Shown here: positions 34,762 to 46,100 of the stretch, in pieces
How the letters are laid out: every line of letters begins with the position of its first letter
Numbering within the stretch: the first letter of the stretch is position 1
Source: Pseudomonas wuhanensis
Lineage (GTDB): Bacteria > Pseudomonadota > Gammaproteobacteria > Pseudomonadales > Pseudomonadaceae
DNA: 64,000 nucleotides
Reading direction: 5' to 3'
NCBI RefSeq assembly: GCF_030687395.1
Contig: NZ_CP117430.1
Span: 4,898,001-4,962,000, forward strand
Position numbers and translations under genes: made by a program
Notes under the pieces: generated by a model
Database searches by the model: none
What the model saw: only the letters and a program-made list of their open reading frames with translations
Told to the model about the DNA's origin: nothing

Positions 34762-37700
34762 ATGACCACCACCCCCAAGCACTCGGCCATGGCTCCCGAG
34801 CGAAAGGCCCTGACTCCCAGCACCCTGGACTTTCCGGTCGTGGGTATCGGCGCGTCGGCGGGCGGACTGCAATCCATCAAACTTTTTTTCGAGAACATGC
34901 CTCACGACAACGGCATGGCGTTTGTGATCATTCTTCATCTGTCACCCGACCACCAAAGCGTCGCAGACAAGATCATCCAGGAATCGACCCGAATGCCGGT
35001 TCTGCAGGTCACCGAAACTGTGCCGATCGAGAAAAACCGGGTGTACGTCATCTCACCGGCACAGCGGCTGACGATGAATGGCAATAACCTTGAGGTCAGT
35101 GAAAACGACCCACAACTGGGGCGCCACGCCTCGATCGATTTGTTCTTCCGCGACCTGGCGCAGGTGCACCGCGAGCGCGCCTTCTGCCTGGTGCTCTCGG
35201 GCAGCGGTTCCGACGGCGCCGTCGGCCTGTCGCGTATCAAGGAACAGGGCGGTATTACCCTGGCACAGGTGCCGGAAGACGCCGAGTTCGACGGTATGCC
35301 TCGAGCGGCCATCGAGACCGGCATGGTCGATCTGGTATTGCCCGTCGTAGAAATGCCGCAAAAGCTGCTGGACCTGTGGCACAACTCCCGGGAAATCAGC
35401 TTGCCTGCCGCCAACGATCCGGAACTTCAATCCTTCGCTTCGGTGCCCGAACGTGATGCAGCGCTCGCCGAACAAACGCTGCACGACATCCTGATCCTGT
35501 TGCGTACCGGCACCGGCCATGACTTCAAACACTATAAACGCGCGACAGTATTGCGGCGGATCGAGCGCCGGATGCAAGTCACCGCCCAGCCAGAGCTGGG
35601 GGCTTATTACCGCTACCTGCAAAACAACCCCGAAGAAACCAAGGCGTTGCTGGCAGACATGCTGATCGGCGTGACCAACTTCTTCCGTGATCGCGAAGCC
35701 TTCGAAGCGCTGGAGCGCGATATCGTGCCGCAACTGGTCAGCGCCGCGGTGGGGGCGCAGCCTGAAAAAGAAGAAATCCGCATCTGGTCGGCTGGTTGTT
35801 CCACCGGCGAAGAAGCCTATAGCCTGGCGATGCTGGTCAACGATCAGCTGCAACAGGAAGCCAGCAAGGCCTCACTGCAAGTTTTCGCCACCGACATCGA
35901 CGAACGCGCCATCAGCTTCGGCCGGGCCGGCCTGTACCCGCAAGCCATCGTGACGGACGTACCGCCAACGCGGCTGCGGCACTATTTCATCAAGGAAGAC
36001 GACCACTATCGGATTCGCAAGGAAATCCGCGAAAAGGTGCTGTTCGCCAAACACAGCCTGCTGTCCGACCCGCCCTTTTCGCAAATCGACCTGATCGTGT
36101 GCCGGAACCTGTTGATCTACCTGGATCGCGAAGTACAGCGCGAAATCCTGCAGATGTTCCACTTTGCATTACGGCCCGGTGGTTTCCTGTTCCTGGGGTC
36201 TTCCGAAAGCGCAGACGCTTGCCATGAGCTGTTCACGCCGGTGGACAAACGCAACCGGATCTTCCGCGCCAAGACCGGCACTGCCAACAGCCGACGCACG
36301 CCGACTGTGCCGCGTGGTGGTTACGTGCGCTCCAATATTTCCCATCAGGCACCGCAACACACCGTGCAGCGCAAACTGTCCTTCGCCGACATCCACCAGC
36401 GCGCCCTCGAACGCGCGGCTCCGCCGAGCATGATCGTCGATGCCAACGCCGACATCCTGCACATGAGCGAAAGTGCCGGGCGTTTCCTGCGGCATGTGGG
36501 CGGTGAGCTGTCACGCAACCTGCTGACGCTGATCCTTCCGGAGCTGCGCCTGGAAATCCGCACCACGCTGTTCCAGGTCCAGCAAAGTGGTCTGGCGGTG
36601 AAATCCCGCGAAGTACCGTTCAAGCGCGAAGAGCGGCGTTACAAGGTCAGCCTGGAAGCCCAGCCCTACAAGGATGAAGAGTCGGACGGCGAGTTCGTCC
36701 TGGTGATTTTCGAGGAAGTTGAAGTCGATCCTTCGCAAGCGACGGCCACGACCCTGCTGCAAACCGAAAGCCAGGTGCTGTCCAACCTGGAGCGTGAACT
36801 GCAACGCACCAAGCTGCACTTGCAGGACACCATAGAACAATCGGAAATCTCCAGCGAAGAACTGAAAGCTTCCAACGAAGAAATGCAGGCGATCAACGAA
36901 GAACTGCGCTCGGCCACCGAAGAGCTGGAAACCAGCAAGGAAGAGCTGCAATCGATCAACGAAGAGCTGCTGACGGTCAACTACGAGCTAAAGACCAAAG
37001 TTGAAGAAACCGACAAGATCAACGACTACCTGACTAACCTGATCGCCTCCACCGACATTGCCACGGTGTTTGTCGACCGCAGCATGCGAATCAAATGGTT
37101 CACCCCGCGCGCCACTGACATTTTCAGCATGTTGCCGATGGATACCGGCCGCTCCCTGCTCGACATCACGCATCGCCTGCACTACGACGACCTGGCGAGT
37201 GATGCCGCACAGGTGTTCGAATCATTGAACATGATCGAACGCGAAGTCTGCAGCACTGACAAGCGCTGGTATATCGCTCGCCTGCTGCCCTACCGCTCCA
37301 GCGAAGACCGTATCGACGGCACCGTACTGACCTTCATCGACATAACCAAACGTCACGAGGCCGAAGAAGAACTGCGCCGAGGCGAAGAACGAATGCGCCT
37401 GGTAGCGGAAAGCACCCGCGACTACGCAATCATCACCCTTGATGAACAAGGCGTGATCACCACCTGGAACAAAGGCGCCGAACTGATCTTCGGCTACAGC
37501 AAGGCCGAGGCCGAAGGCGCTTACTACGACTTCATTTTTTCCGCCGAAGACCGCGCCTCCGGCGTGCCTGAAACCGAACTGCTGGGGGCTCGCACCCATG
37601 GCCGCTCCGAAGATGAACGCTGGCACCTGCGCAAGGACGGCAGCCGCTTCTATTGCAGCGGCGAAGTGACCCTGCTCAGCGGTGACAACCTTCGCGGCTA

Positions 37701-38910
37701 CGTGAAAATCGCCCGTGACCTGACCGGTCACAAACGCCAGCATGAAGAGCAAAGCCAACAACTGGCCGAGACGCTTAACACCAATTACCTCAAGGATGAG
37801 TTCTTCGCGGTCATGTCCCACGAACTCAAGCATCCTCTGAACCTGATCCAGCTCAACGCCGAACTGCTGCGGCGCTTGCCGGTGACCAAGTCGGTGGCAC
37901 CGGCTGCCAAAGCCGTGAGCACCATCTGCGATGCCGTCAGCAGCCAGGCACGGATCATCGACGACCTGCTGGACGTCGCCCGTGTGCGCACCGGCAAGCT
38001 CAAGCTCAAACCGATTGTCGTGGATCTGGCCAGTGTGCTGCGCGATATTTACACCGTTGTCCTCAACGATCAGCACGGCACCACTGTCGAGCTGCAAGTA
38101 CCTTCGGAGCCGTTGATGGTCCATGCCGATCCGACGCGCCTGGAGCAGATCATCTGGAACCTGGTGAACAACGCACTGAAATTCACCCCGCCCGATGGCC
38201 GCGTGCAATTGATCGCCAGCCAGGTCGGGAACATGGCGCGGCTGGACGTCAAGGATAATGGCACCGGCATCGCAGCCGAGAACCTCGAACACGTATTCGA
38301 TCTGTTTGGCCAGGCTGAAACACAGCACACCCATCACCAGCGCGAGGGGCTGGGCATCGGCTTGTCACTGGTGCGTCAATTGACCGAGGCACAACATGGC
38401 ACGGTTGAGGTGAGTTCGCCGGGCGTTGGGGAAGGCTGTACCTTCACTGTCTATTTGCCGCTGGCCAGTCGTGAAGGTGAAACCCAAACCACAACGCCAA
38501 CCGACGAGGTATCAGGAAAACTGAGCGGCTTGACGATTCTGCTGGTCGACGACTCTGCCGAGGTACTGGAAACCCTGAAAATGCTGCTGGAAATGGAAGA
38601 CGCCGAAGTCGTTGCCTTTGATCGTCCGAAGGACGCTCTGGATGCAGCCGCAAGCAACCACTTCGACCTGATCATTTCGGATTTGGGCATGCCGGTCATG
38701 AATGGCCATGAACTGATGCAAGCATTACGTCAGTTGCCGAATGTCAAGAATGTGCCGGCCATTGCCCTGACGGGTTATGGCGCCAACAGCGATATTCAGA
38801 AGGCCCGCCAATCGGGGTTTAACCAGCACATTGGAAAACCGGTGTCCTACGATGACCTGATCGCAACCATCGAAGCCCTGCGCCAGCCCCAGACACCAGG
38901 TTCTCAATAG
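34762..38910 (+). CDS. CheB-CheR-PAS hybrid histidine kinase
   Basis: A 1,382-residue cytoplasmic signalling protein. Domains in order: CheB methylesterase (about 24-205; GASAGG serine, GSGSDG aspartate), CheR methyltransferase (about 240-500; RIWSAGCSTGEEAYS, IDLIVCRNLLIYL), a heptad-rich coiled coil (about 690-740), two PAS domains (about 745-990), histidine kinase (MSHELKHPLN, His near 1020), ATPase (about 1120-1235) and a C-terminal receiver (about 1255-1375; LIISDLGMPVMNGHE). Such fusions are known in proteobacteria but their signals are mostly undefined. It diverges from the TPR response-regulator operon, which suggests a joint pathway. Confidence 0.92.
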   Translation: MTTTPKHSAMAPERKALTPSTLDFPVVGIGASAGGLQSIKLFFENMPHDNGMAFVIILHLSPDHQSVADKIIQESTRMPVLQVTETVPIEKNRVYVISPAQRLTMNGNNLEVSENDPQLGRHASIDLFFRDLAQVHRERAFCLVLSGSGSDGAVGLSRIKEQGGITLAQVPEDAEFDGMPRAAIETGMVDLVLPVVEMPQKLLDLWHNSREISLPAANDPELQSFASVPERDAALAEQTLHDILILLRTGTGHDFKHYKRATVLRRIERRMQVTAQPELGAYYRYLQNNPEETKALLADMLIGVTNFFRDREAFEALERDIVPQLVSAAVGAQPEKEEIRIWSAGCSTGEEAYSLAMLVNDQLQQEASKASLQVFATDIDERAISFGRAGLYPQAIVTDVPPTRLRHYFIKEDDHYRIRKEIREKVLFAKHSLLSDPPFSQIDLIVCRNLLIYLDREVQREILQMFHFALRPGGFLFLGSSESADACHELFTPVDKRNRIFRAKTGTANSRRTPTVPRGGYVRSNISHQAPQHTVQRKLSFADIHQRALERAAPPSMIVDANADILHMSESAGRFLRHVGGELSRNLLTLILPELRLEIRTTLFQVQQSGLAVKSREVPFKREERRYKVSLEAQPYKDEESDGEFVLVIFEEVEVDPSQATATTLLQTESQVLSNLERELQRTKLHLQDTIEQSEISSEELKASNEEMQAINEELRSATEELETSKEELQSINEELLTVNYELKTKVEETDKINDYLTNLIASTDIATVFVDRSMRIKWFTPRATDIFSMLPMDTGRSLLDITHRLHYDDLASDAAQVFESLNMIEREVCSTDKRWYIARLLPYRSSEDRIDGTVLTFIDITKRHEAEEELRRGEERMRLVAESTRDYAIITLDEQGVITTWNKGAELIFGYSKAEAEGAYYDFIFSAEDRASGVPETELLGARTHGRSEDERWHLRKDGSRFYCSGEVTLLSGDNLRGYVKIARDLTGHKRQHEEQSQQLAETLNTNYLKDEFFAVMSHELKHPLNLIQLNAELLRRLPVTKSVAPAAKAVSTICDAVSSQARIIDDLLDVARVRTGKLKLKPIVVDLASVLRDIYTVVLNDQHGTTVELQVPSEPLMVHADPTRLEQIIWNLVNNALKFTPPDGRVQLIASQVGNMARLDVKDNGTGIAAENLEHVFDLFGQAETQHTHHQREGLGIGLSLVRQLTEAQHGTVEVSSPGVGEGCTFTVYLPLASREGETQTTTPTDEVSGKLSGLTILLVDDSAEVLETLKMLLEMEDAEVVAFDRPKDALDAAASNHFDLIISDLGMPVMNGHELMQALRQLPNVKNVPAIALTGYGANSDIQKARQSGFNQHIGKPVSYDDLIATIEALRQPQTPGSQ

Positions 38911-38911
38911 T

Positions 38912-39451
38912 TCAGCGAAAATAGGCGCGTTGCACGCAGACGCGCCGGTCAATCGCCTGTTTCAATCGCTCCTTGTGGTCTGCCCAAATCTTGGGATCGA
39001 CCTTTTGCGCACGCATGAGGTTCAGCATGGCTGCTTTGGCGGCCAGGTATTCCGACCACGCATCTTCGCAACTGAGCTTGAAACGCTCACGTTCGCTCAT
39101 TTCCATCCGCCGTAGCGCCAGTACCGACTCATCGGTGATGACCGGTCCTAGCGTCAGTTGCACCCGATGCGGTGCGACGAAGCCCTGCGTGTCCGCCATA
39201 ATTTCTCCTGCTCGCTGAGCCCCCCACCTCAACGCATCACAGTAAGGTTCATCGCGAGCCCTGTCGTGAGACTCTTCACACAGCATGATCCCATGGTCAT
39301 CGTAAATACCTACGAACACTTGGGTGACCCCCTCATGGCTCACCCGCGCCCGCACTTCCACCTGCATCCCGTCGCTGAGCACTTCTTCATGAATGTGGAG
39401 AGGTAACCGATTGTCGGTCCATAACCAGAACTGCGCACCTCTGTGTCGCAT
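38912..39451 (-). CDS. Conserved hypothetical protein
   Basis: A 179-residue soluble protein starting MRHRGAQFWLW, with a strong AAGGAG site. The N-terminal half is rich in beta strands (VFVGIYDDHGIMLCEES); the C-terminal half is helical and charged (SERERFKLSCEDAWSEYL). I do not recognise a family. It ends one base after the hybrid kinase gene on the opposite strand, so the two genes converge with no space for a terminator. Confidence 0.75.
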   Translation of the reverse strand: MRHRGAQFWLWTDNRLPLHIHEEVLSDGMQVEVRARVSHEGVTQVFVGIYDDHGIMLCEESHDRARDEPYCDALRWGAQRAGEIMADTQGFVAPHRVQLTLGPVITDESVLALRRMEMSERERFKLSCEDAWSEYLAAKAAMLNLMRAQKVDPKIWADHKERLKQAIDRRVCVQRAYFR

Positions 39452-40179
39452 TGCTTGGCTCCTTATGGAGTGAGCAGTAAGGCACAGCAATGACAGACTT
39501 TCCATGTAGGTCGTCGGGTGGTTCGAGTCTGAAAAAAAACTGCTGGAGGAATGCTCTGGCGGGGTCTTTTTAACAGCTGACGTTATGCTCCGGCACTGGC
39601 ATGACGCAGCCAGCCCTTGCCGTGCAAGGGTTTCAGCTGATTTCAGCCTTATCAGCGTTGAGTGCTTGTGGCCATTCGCCAAAAACAGATCGACGTAATA
39701 TTGACACAAAAACATCCGCCTGTCGGAATATTGGCACTTCGTACTGTTACCTTCGCTTTACACCTTTACAAAGCCTGACCCCACAACTAAACACACATCA
39801 AACTGATATCAGGAAAGGCCGTATCCCTGAGTCGGTGCTGTACCAAAACACGGCCTCACCCAGCCTTCACTTCAGGAGTCCCTTCCCTATGGGTACTCTC
39901 AGATTATTGCGCGTCATGCGCAACGCAGCCCCAGGTTTGGGCCCACGTTCGCCCGACCGGTCCTGTGATTCGCTCCTCAAGTGCAGCGAACATCTTCACT
40001 CCCGCAATAGCAGCGCCCCTCTGCCGGTAGCGCCTGTTCCGTCAGGCCCGGACGGCCGACGATGTCTGGCAGCTGCCTCGCACCACTCCTGAACTCCCGG
40101 AGCGGCGCAAAAGCACGGGACTTCGTCCTGTTAGCAGTCCCTGGCGATTCCAATAAAAAAGCATTCTCCGGAGAAAGAC
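39452..40179. other. 728-bp region before the adhesin gene
   Basis: No believable gene; the open frames here lack family features and ribosome binding sites. Visible are two ATATTGNCAC direct repeats about 30 bp apart (near 39697 and 39729) and a hairpin TTGCGC-GTCAT-GCGCAA near 39906. The region is long enough to hold a regulated promoter for the adhesin gene. A GGAGAAAGAC site precedes the ATG at 40180. Confidence 0.4.
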
Positions 40180-43100
40180 ATGGCTACCACCACAACGACC
40201 AGCGGCGGCACCGTTACTTCGCTTTCCAATACACCGCAGGCTCAGGACGACATTTTCACTACAGGTGTCATTGGCACGAGCAGCGCGGCCATCACTGAAG
40301 ACCTGCTGGGAGTCGTGTACCTGGACGTCATGTCCAATGACCTCGGCGGTAGCGCAAAGACACTGTGGTCACTCGATGACGCGACCAGTCTTTCTACGGC
40401 CACCAAGGTTTATGCTCCGGCCGATCTGCTGGTCCAGGACACGGGCAGAATTGAGGCGACGAGTACCGACACCAGTTTCAACGGGGCAAAGATCTGGATT
40501 ACCTCGGATGGAAAAGTCGGCTACGACGCCGCTACGTTGTCGACCGCTTTCAAGGCGCAACTCCAGGCGCTTGCTGGCGGAGCGTCCCTGACGGACAGCT
40601 TTACGTATGCGATTCGCCTCGGCAATGGCACCCTCAGCTGGGCCACTGCGCAGGTGCAATTCGCAGGTGCGAATGACAGTGTGACGATGAGCCTTGGCGC
40701 ACAGGCCGGCACGGTAACCGAAGATGCGACCGCGACCCCGAGCCTGACCGATTCGCTGAGCGCGACAGGCACGATTGCGTTTAGCGATGTCGATCTGAGT
40801 GACACGCATACCGCCTCATTCGTGGCGGCGGGAGGCAATACCACAGCGCTGGGCAACTTCGCCCTCGCCTCTGTGACTGAAGCGGCCAACGCGGCTAACG
40901 GCACCGTTGACTGGACTTACACCCTGAACAATGCGGCAGCCCAGACCCTGGCCCAGGGTCAGACTGCTACCGAAACCTATGTGGTCACCATCAATGATGG
41001 GCATGGCTCATCGACCACGCAGAACGTGACGATCACCATCACCGGCACCAACGACCAGGTGCAGATCACCAGCGGCGTGCAGGCCGGCGATGCAGGGGAA
41101 GACAGCGGCGACTACGCAGCCAGCGGCAGCATCACCTTCACCGACGTCGACCTGATCGACACTCACAGCGTCACTGTCACGCCGGGCGCTTCTGGCTATT
41201 TGGGCAGCTTCACCACCGATCCATTGAGCGACAGCACCGGCACGGGCAGCGGTTCGCTGGGGTGGAACTTCGCGGTGAACAACGCCGCGCTGCAGTTCCT
41301 CGGTGAGGGCCAAAGTGTCACTCAAACCTATAACGTGGCGATCGGTGACGGCGCGGTGCAGACTGTGACCATCACGATTACCGGCACCAATGACCAAGTG
41401 CAAATCACCAGCGGCGTGCAGGCCGGCGATGCCGGGGAAGACAGCAGCGATTACGCGGCCAGCGGTAGCATCACCTTCACCGACGCCGACCTGATCGACA
41501 CCCATAGCGTCAGCGTCACGCCGGGTGCATCCGGCTATTTGGGCAACTTCACCACCGATCCACTGAGCGACAGCACCGGCACGGGCAGTGGTTCGCTGGG
41601 GTGGAACTTCGCGGTGAACAACGCCGCCCTGCAGTTCCTCGGCGAAGGCCAGAGCGTCACCCAAACCTATAACATGGCGATCGGTGACGGCGCGGTGCAG
41701 ACCGTGACCATCACGATTACCGGCACCAATGACCAGGTGCAAATCACCAGCGGCGTGCAGGCCGGCGATGCCGGGGAAGACAGCGGCGACTACGCAGCCA
41801 GCGGCAGCATCACCTTCACCGACGCCGACCTGATCGATACTCACAGCGTCACTGTCACGCCGGGCACTTCTGGCTATTTGGGCAACTTCACCACCGATCC
41901 ATTGAGCGACAGCACCGGCACGGGCAGCGGCTCGCTGGGGTGGAACTTCGCGGTGGACAATGCCGCGCTGCAGTTTCTCGGTGAAGGCCAGAGCGTCACT
42001 CAAACCTATAACGTGGCGATCGGTGACGGCGCGGTGCAGACCGTGACCATCACGATTACCGGCACCAATGACCAGGTGCAAATCACCAGCGGCGTGCAGG
42101 CCGGCGATGCCAAGGAAGACAGCGGCGACTACGCGGCCAGCGGCAGCATCACCTTCACCGATGTCGATCTGATCGACACTCACAGCGTCACTGTCACGCC
42201 GGGCGCTTCTGGCTATTTGGGCAGCTTCACCACCGATCCATTGAGCGACAGCACCGACACGGGCAGTGGTTCGCTGGGGTGGAACTTCGCGGTGAACAAC
42301 GCCGCCCTGCAGTTCCTCGGCGAAGGCCAGAGCGTCACCCAAACCTATAACGTGGCGATTGGCGACGGCGCGGTACAGACCGTGACTATCACAATTACCG
42401 GCACCAACGACCAGCCGACGCTGACGATTACCGACACCACCGGCGCGATGAACGAAGGCAACGGCACGGCCACCCTGAGCGACAGCGGCGCCCTGAGCTT
42501 TGCCGATCTGGACAGTACCGACACGGTGACCGTGTCGCAGACCGCCAACGGCGACATCGCCTGGAGCGGCGGCGTGCTCAATGCGACCATGGCCTCAGCA
42601 CTGGTGGCCGGTTTCTCGGTCGACCAGAACAGCTGGGACTACAGCAGCAATCAGAACCTCGACTTCCTCGGTGCAGGTGAAACCATCACCTTCTCGTACG
42701 CGGTGGTCGCGACCGACGATAGCGGCGCGGCTAACGCTGCCTCGGCGACGCAGACTGTCACCATCACTATCACCGGCACTAACGACGCGCCCGTGCTCAG
42801 CTTCGCAACGGGCAATGATGCCGGCGCGGTGCAGGAAGACACCACGCTCAGCGTCAGCGGCCAGTTCAGTTCGGCTGACATTGATCACGCTGCCACGGCC
42901 ACCTGGACCATTGCCGGGTCGAATACCGGCACCTATGGTTCGATCGCGGTGGATAGCACCGGCCAGTGGACTTACACCCTGGCCAATGGCACCGATGGCG
43001 TCGCCAGTGCGGTGCAGTCGCTGAAGGTTGGCGAAAGTCATGATGAAGTGTTCAGCGTGCAGGTCAGCGATGGCCTCGGCGGCGTCGACACTCAGTTGGT

Positions 43101-46100
43101 GACCGTCACCGTCAGTGGTACTAACGACGCACCCGTGCTCAGCTTCGCAACGGGCAATGATGCCGGTGCAGTGCAGGAAGACACCACGCTCAGCGTCAGC
43201 GGCCAGTTCAGTTCGGCCGATATCGATCATGCTGCCACGGCCACCTGGAGCATCGCCGGGTCGAATGCCGGCACTTACGGCTCAATCGCAGTCGACAACA
43301 CCGGAAAATGGACTTACACCTTGGCCAATGGGACCGATGGCGTCGCCAGTGCGGTGCAGTCGCTGGGGGCTGGCGAAAGTCACGATGAAGTGTTCAGCGT
43401 GCAGGTCAGCGATGGCTTCGGCGGCGTCGACACCCAGCTGGTGACCGTCACCGTCACCGGCACTAACGACGCGGCCGTGTTGTCCTCGGCCAACGTCACG
43501 CTGACCGAAACCGATGCCCCGCTGACCACCGGCGGCAGCCTGACTGTCAGCGATATCGACAGCCCGGAAAGCTTCCAGGCGCAAACCAACACCGCCGGCG
43601 GCTACGGCCAGTTCTCCATTGGCACCAATGGTGCCTGGAGCTATGTCGCCGACTCCGCCCACAACGAGTTCGCCGCTGGCACCACCTACACCGATACCTT
43701 CGCGGTGAGCAGTGCCGATGGCACCCTCACCTCGGTCACTGTGCATATCCTCGGGAGCAACGATGCTGCGGTATTGTCCGCCGACATCGTCAACCTGACC
43801 GAAAACGATGCCCCGCTGACCACCAACGGCAGCCTGACCATCAGCGATGTCGACAGCGCCGCGACCTTCGTCGCCCAGTCCAACACCGCCGGCAGCTACG
43901 GCCAGTTTTCCCTCGGCACCGACGGTGCCTGGAGCTATGTCGCCGATAGCGCCCACAACGAGTTCGTTGCCGGCACCACCTACACCGATACCTTCGCGGT
44001 GAGCAGTGCCGACGGCACCCTCACTTCGGTCACCGTGCATATCCTCGGCAGCAACGATGCCGCGGTGTTGTCCTCGGCCAGCGTCACGCTGACCGAAACC
44101 AATGCCCCGCTGACCACCGGCGGCAGCCTGACCATCAGCGACGTCGACAGCCCGGAAACCTTCCAGGCCCAATCCGGTACCGCCGGCGTCAACGGAACCT
44201 TCGCCATCGATGTCGCAGGTAATTGGAGCTATACCGCCAACTCGGCCTTCGACACACTCAATGTCGGCGACAGCCTGACCGACACCTTCACGGTACTCAG
44301 TACCGACGGTACCGCGACTGCGGTGACGGTGACCATCAACGGCAGCAACGACTCGCCGACGATCACCTCCAACGGTGGAGGTGTGACGGCTTCGGTCAGC
44401 GTGGCGGAGAACAGCACGGTGGTCACGACAGTGGCGGCGAGCGATGCCGATCTTCCGGCGCAACCCCTGAGCTACAGCATCGTCGGCGGAGCGGATGCCG
44501 CGAAGTTCTCGATCGTTTCGGGCACAGGCGCACTGACCTTTGTCTCTGCACCTAACTTTGAGTCCCCAACTGATTCGGGAACGAACAACGTCTATGACGT
44601 GATCGTGCGGGCATCGGACGGCACGCTGTTTGACGACCAGGCGATCGCGGTGAGCGTGACGGGCGTCAACGACAACAACCCGGTGATCACCTCCAATGGT
44701 GGAGGTGCGACGGCTTCGGTCAGCGTGGCAGAGAACACCACGGCGGTCACGACAGTGATGGCTATCGATGCTGATCTTCCGGCGCAAACCCTGAGCTACT
44801 CGATCCTGAACACGGCCGGAACGGACTTCAGCAAGTTCTCGATCAGTTCGAGCGGGGTGCTGACGTTCAATTCGGCGCCGAATTACGAGAATGCCCAGGA
44901 TGTCGGTGGTGCTGACGGTGACAATGCCTATGTTGTGGACGTTCTGGTGTCCGACGGCAATGGCGGAACCGACACCCAGACAATTACGGTAAACGTGCAG
45001 AACGTAGTTGATACTCCAGTTGATACCGTGGCACCTACAGTGACAGTGACGGGGACGGCCTTAGGGAATTCAATCGGCTCAGTGTCGACAGTCACATTCC
45101 AGTTCAGTGAGGCAGTGAGCGGTTTCAACCTTTCGGACGTTACGGTGAGTGCATCAGGGGCAACGCCCCGGGGAACCTGGAGTAATTTCACGCAGGTAGA
45201 CGGCGATACCTACACGGCGACACTGACTAGAACGCTGGGCGGTAGCGTGAAAGTCGACGTTACCGCGAACAGCTACACCGACCTGGCGGGTAATGCTGGT
45301 GCTGCCGGGAGCAGTGCAAACCTTCCGGCAGGCGTTGCCGGCGAACCCATCAATCTAGCCCTCAATACTCCATCGGCCGATATCAGCGGCCCGATAACCG
45401 TGTCAATCAGCGGTGTTCCCTCGGGATGGATATTCAATGCGGGAACCGACAACGGCGACGGCACCTGGACCGTGCAGACCAGCGATCCTGGCGCATTGAC
45501 GGTGACAACCCCAAGCGACTTCGCGGGAGCGTTGGTGCTTGATGTCAATATGTACTGGAGCAATAGTGACGGCAGCGACGGCAGCGCCTATGTGTTCAAC
45601 AACATCGAAGTCTATGCCCCCGGCTCGCCGATCTTCGCCTTGTCCGCTGACGACAACCTGACCGGCTCGTCCGGTGCCGACACTTTCGTCTTCGCCCAGC
45701 CGATCGGCAACAATCAGATCTACAGTTTCGATGCCACGGCGGACAAGATCGACTTGATCGGCTTCACGGGCATCACCAGCTTTGCTGATCTGAGTATCAC
45801 TAACGACGAAAACGGCAATGCGCTGGTCAGCATAAGCTCCGGCCAGTCGGTCACCCTGAAAGGTGTCGACGCGGCGGACTTAAGCGAATCGAACTTCCAG
45901 TTCGATGTGGACCCGGTCATGACCAATACCGGCACCCTCACCATTGCCGACGGCGCGATCATGCCGTTCGGTGGCAGCATTCATAACAGCGGCACCCTCG
46001 AACTCGGTTCCACCGGCAGCGAGACCAATCTTGAGATTCTGTTCCGCGGCGCGACATTGACCGGTGGCGGCCAGGTACTGCTATCCGACAGCGCACAAAA

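Noticed and set aside
39601..40092. 163-residue frame upstream of the adhesin
   Set aside because: No family, no ribosome binding site, and stop-free only by chance in a GC-rich stretch.
41008..42342. 444-residue open frame antisense to the adhesin repeats
   Set aside because: It mirrors the four 339-bp repeats and only exists because the codon pattern of the sense strand leaves the antisense frame open; no ribosome binding site or family.
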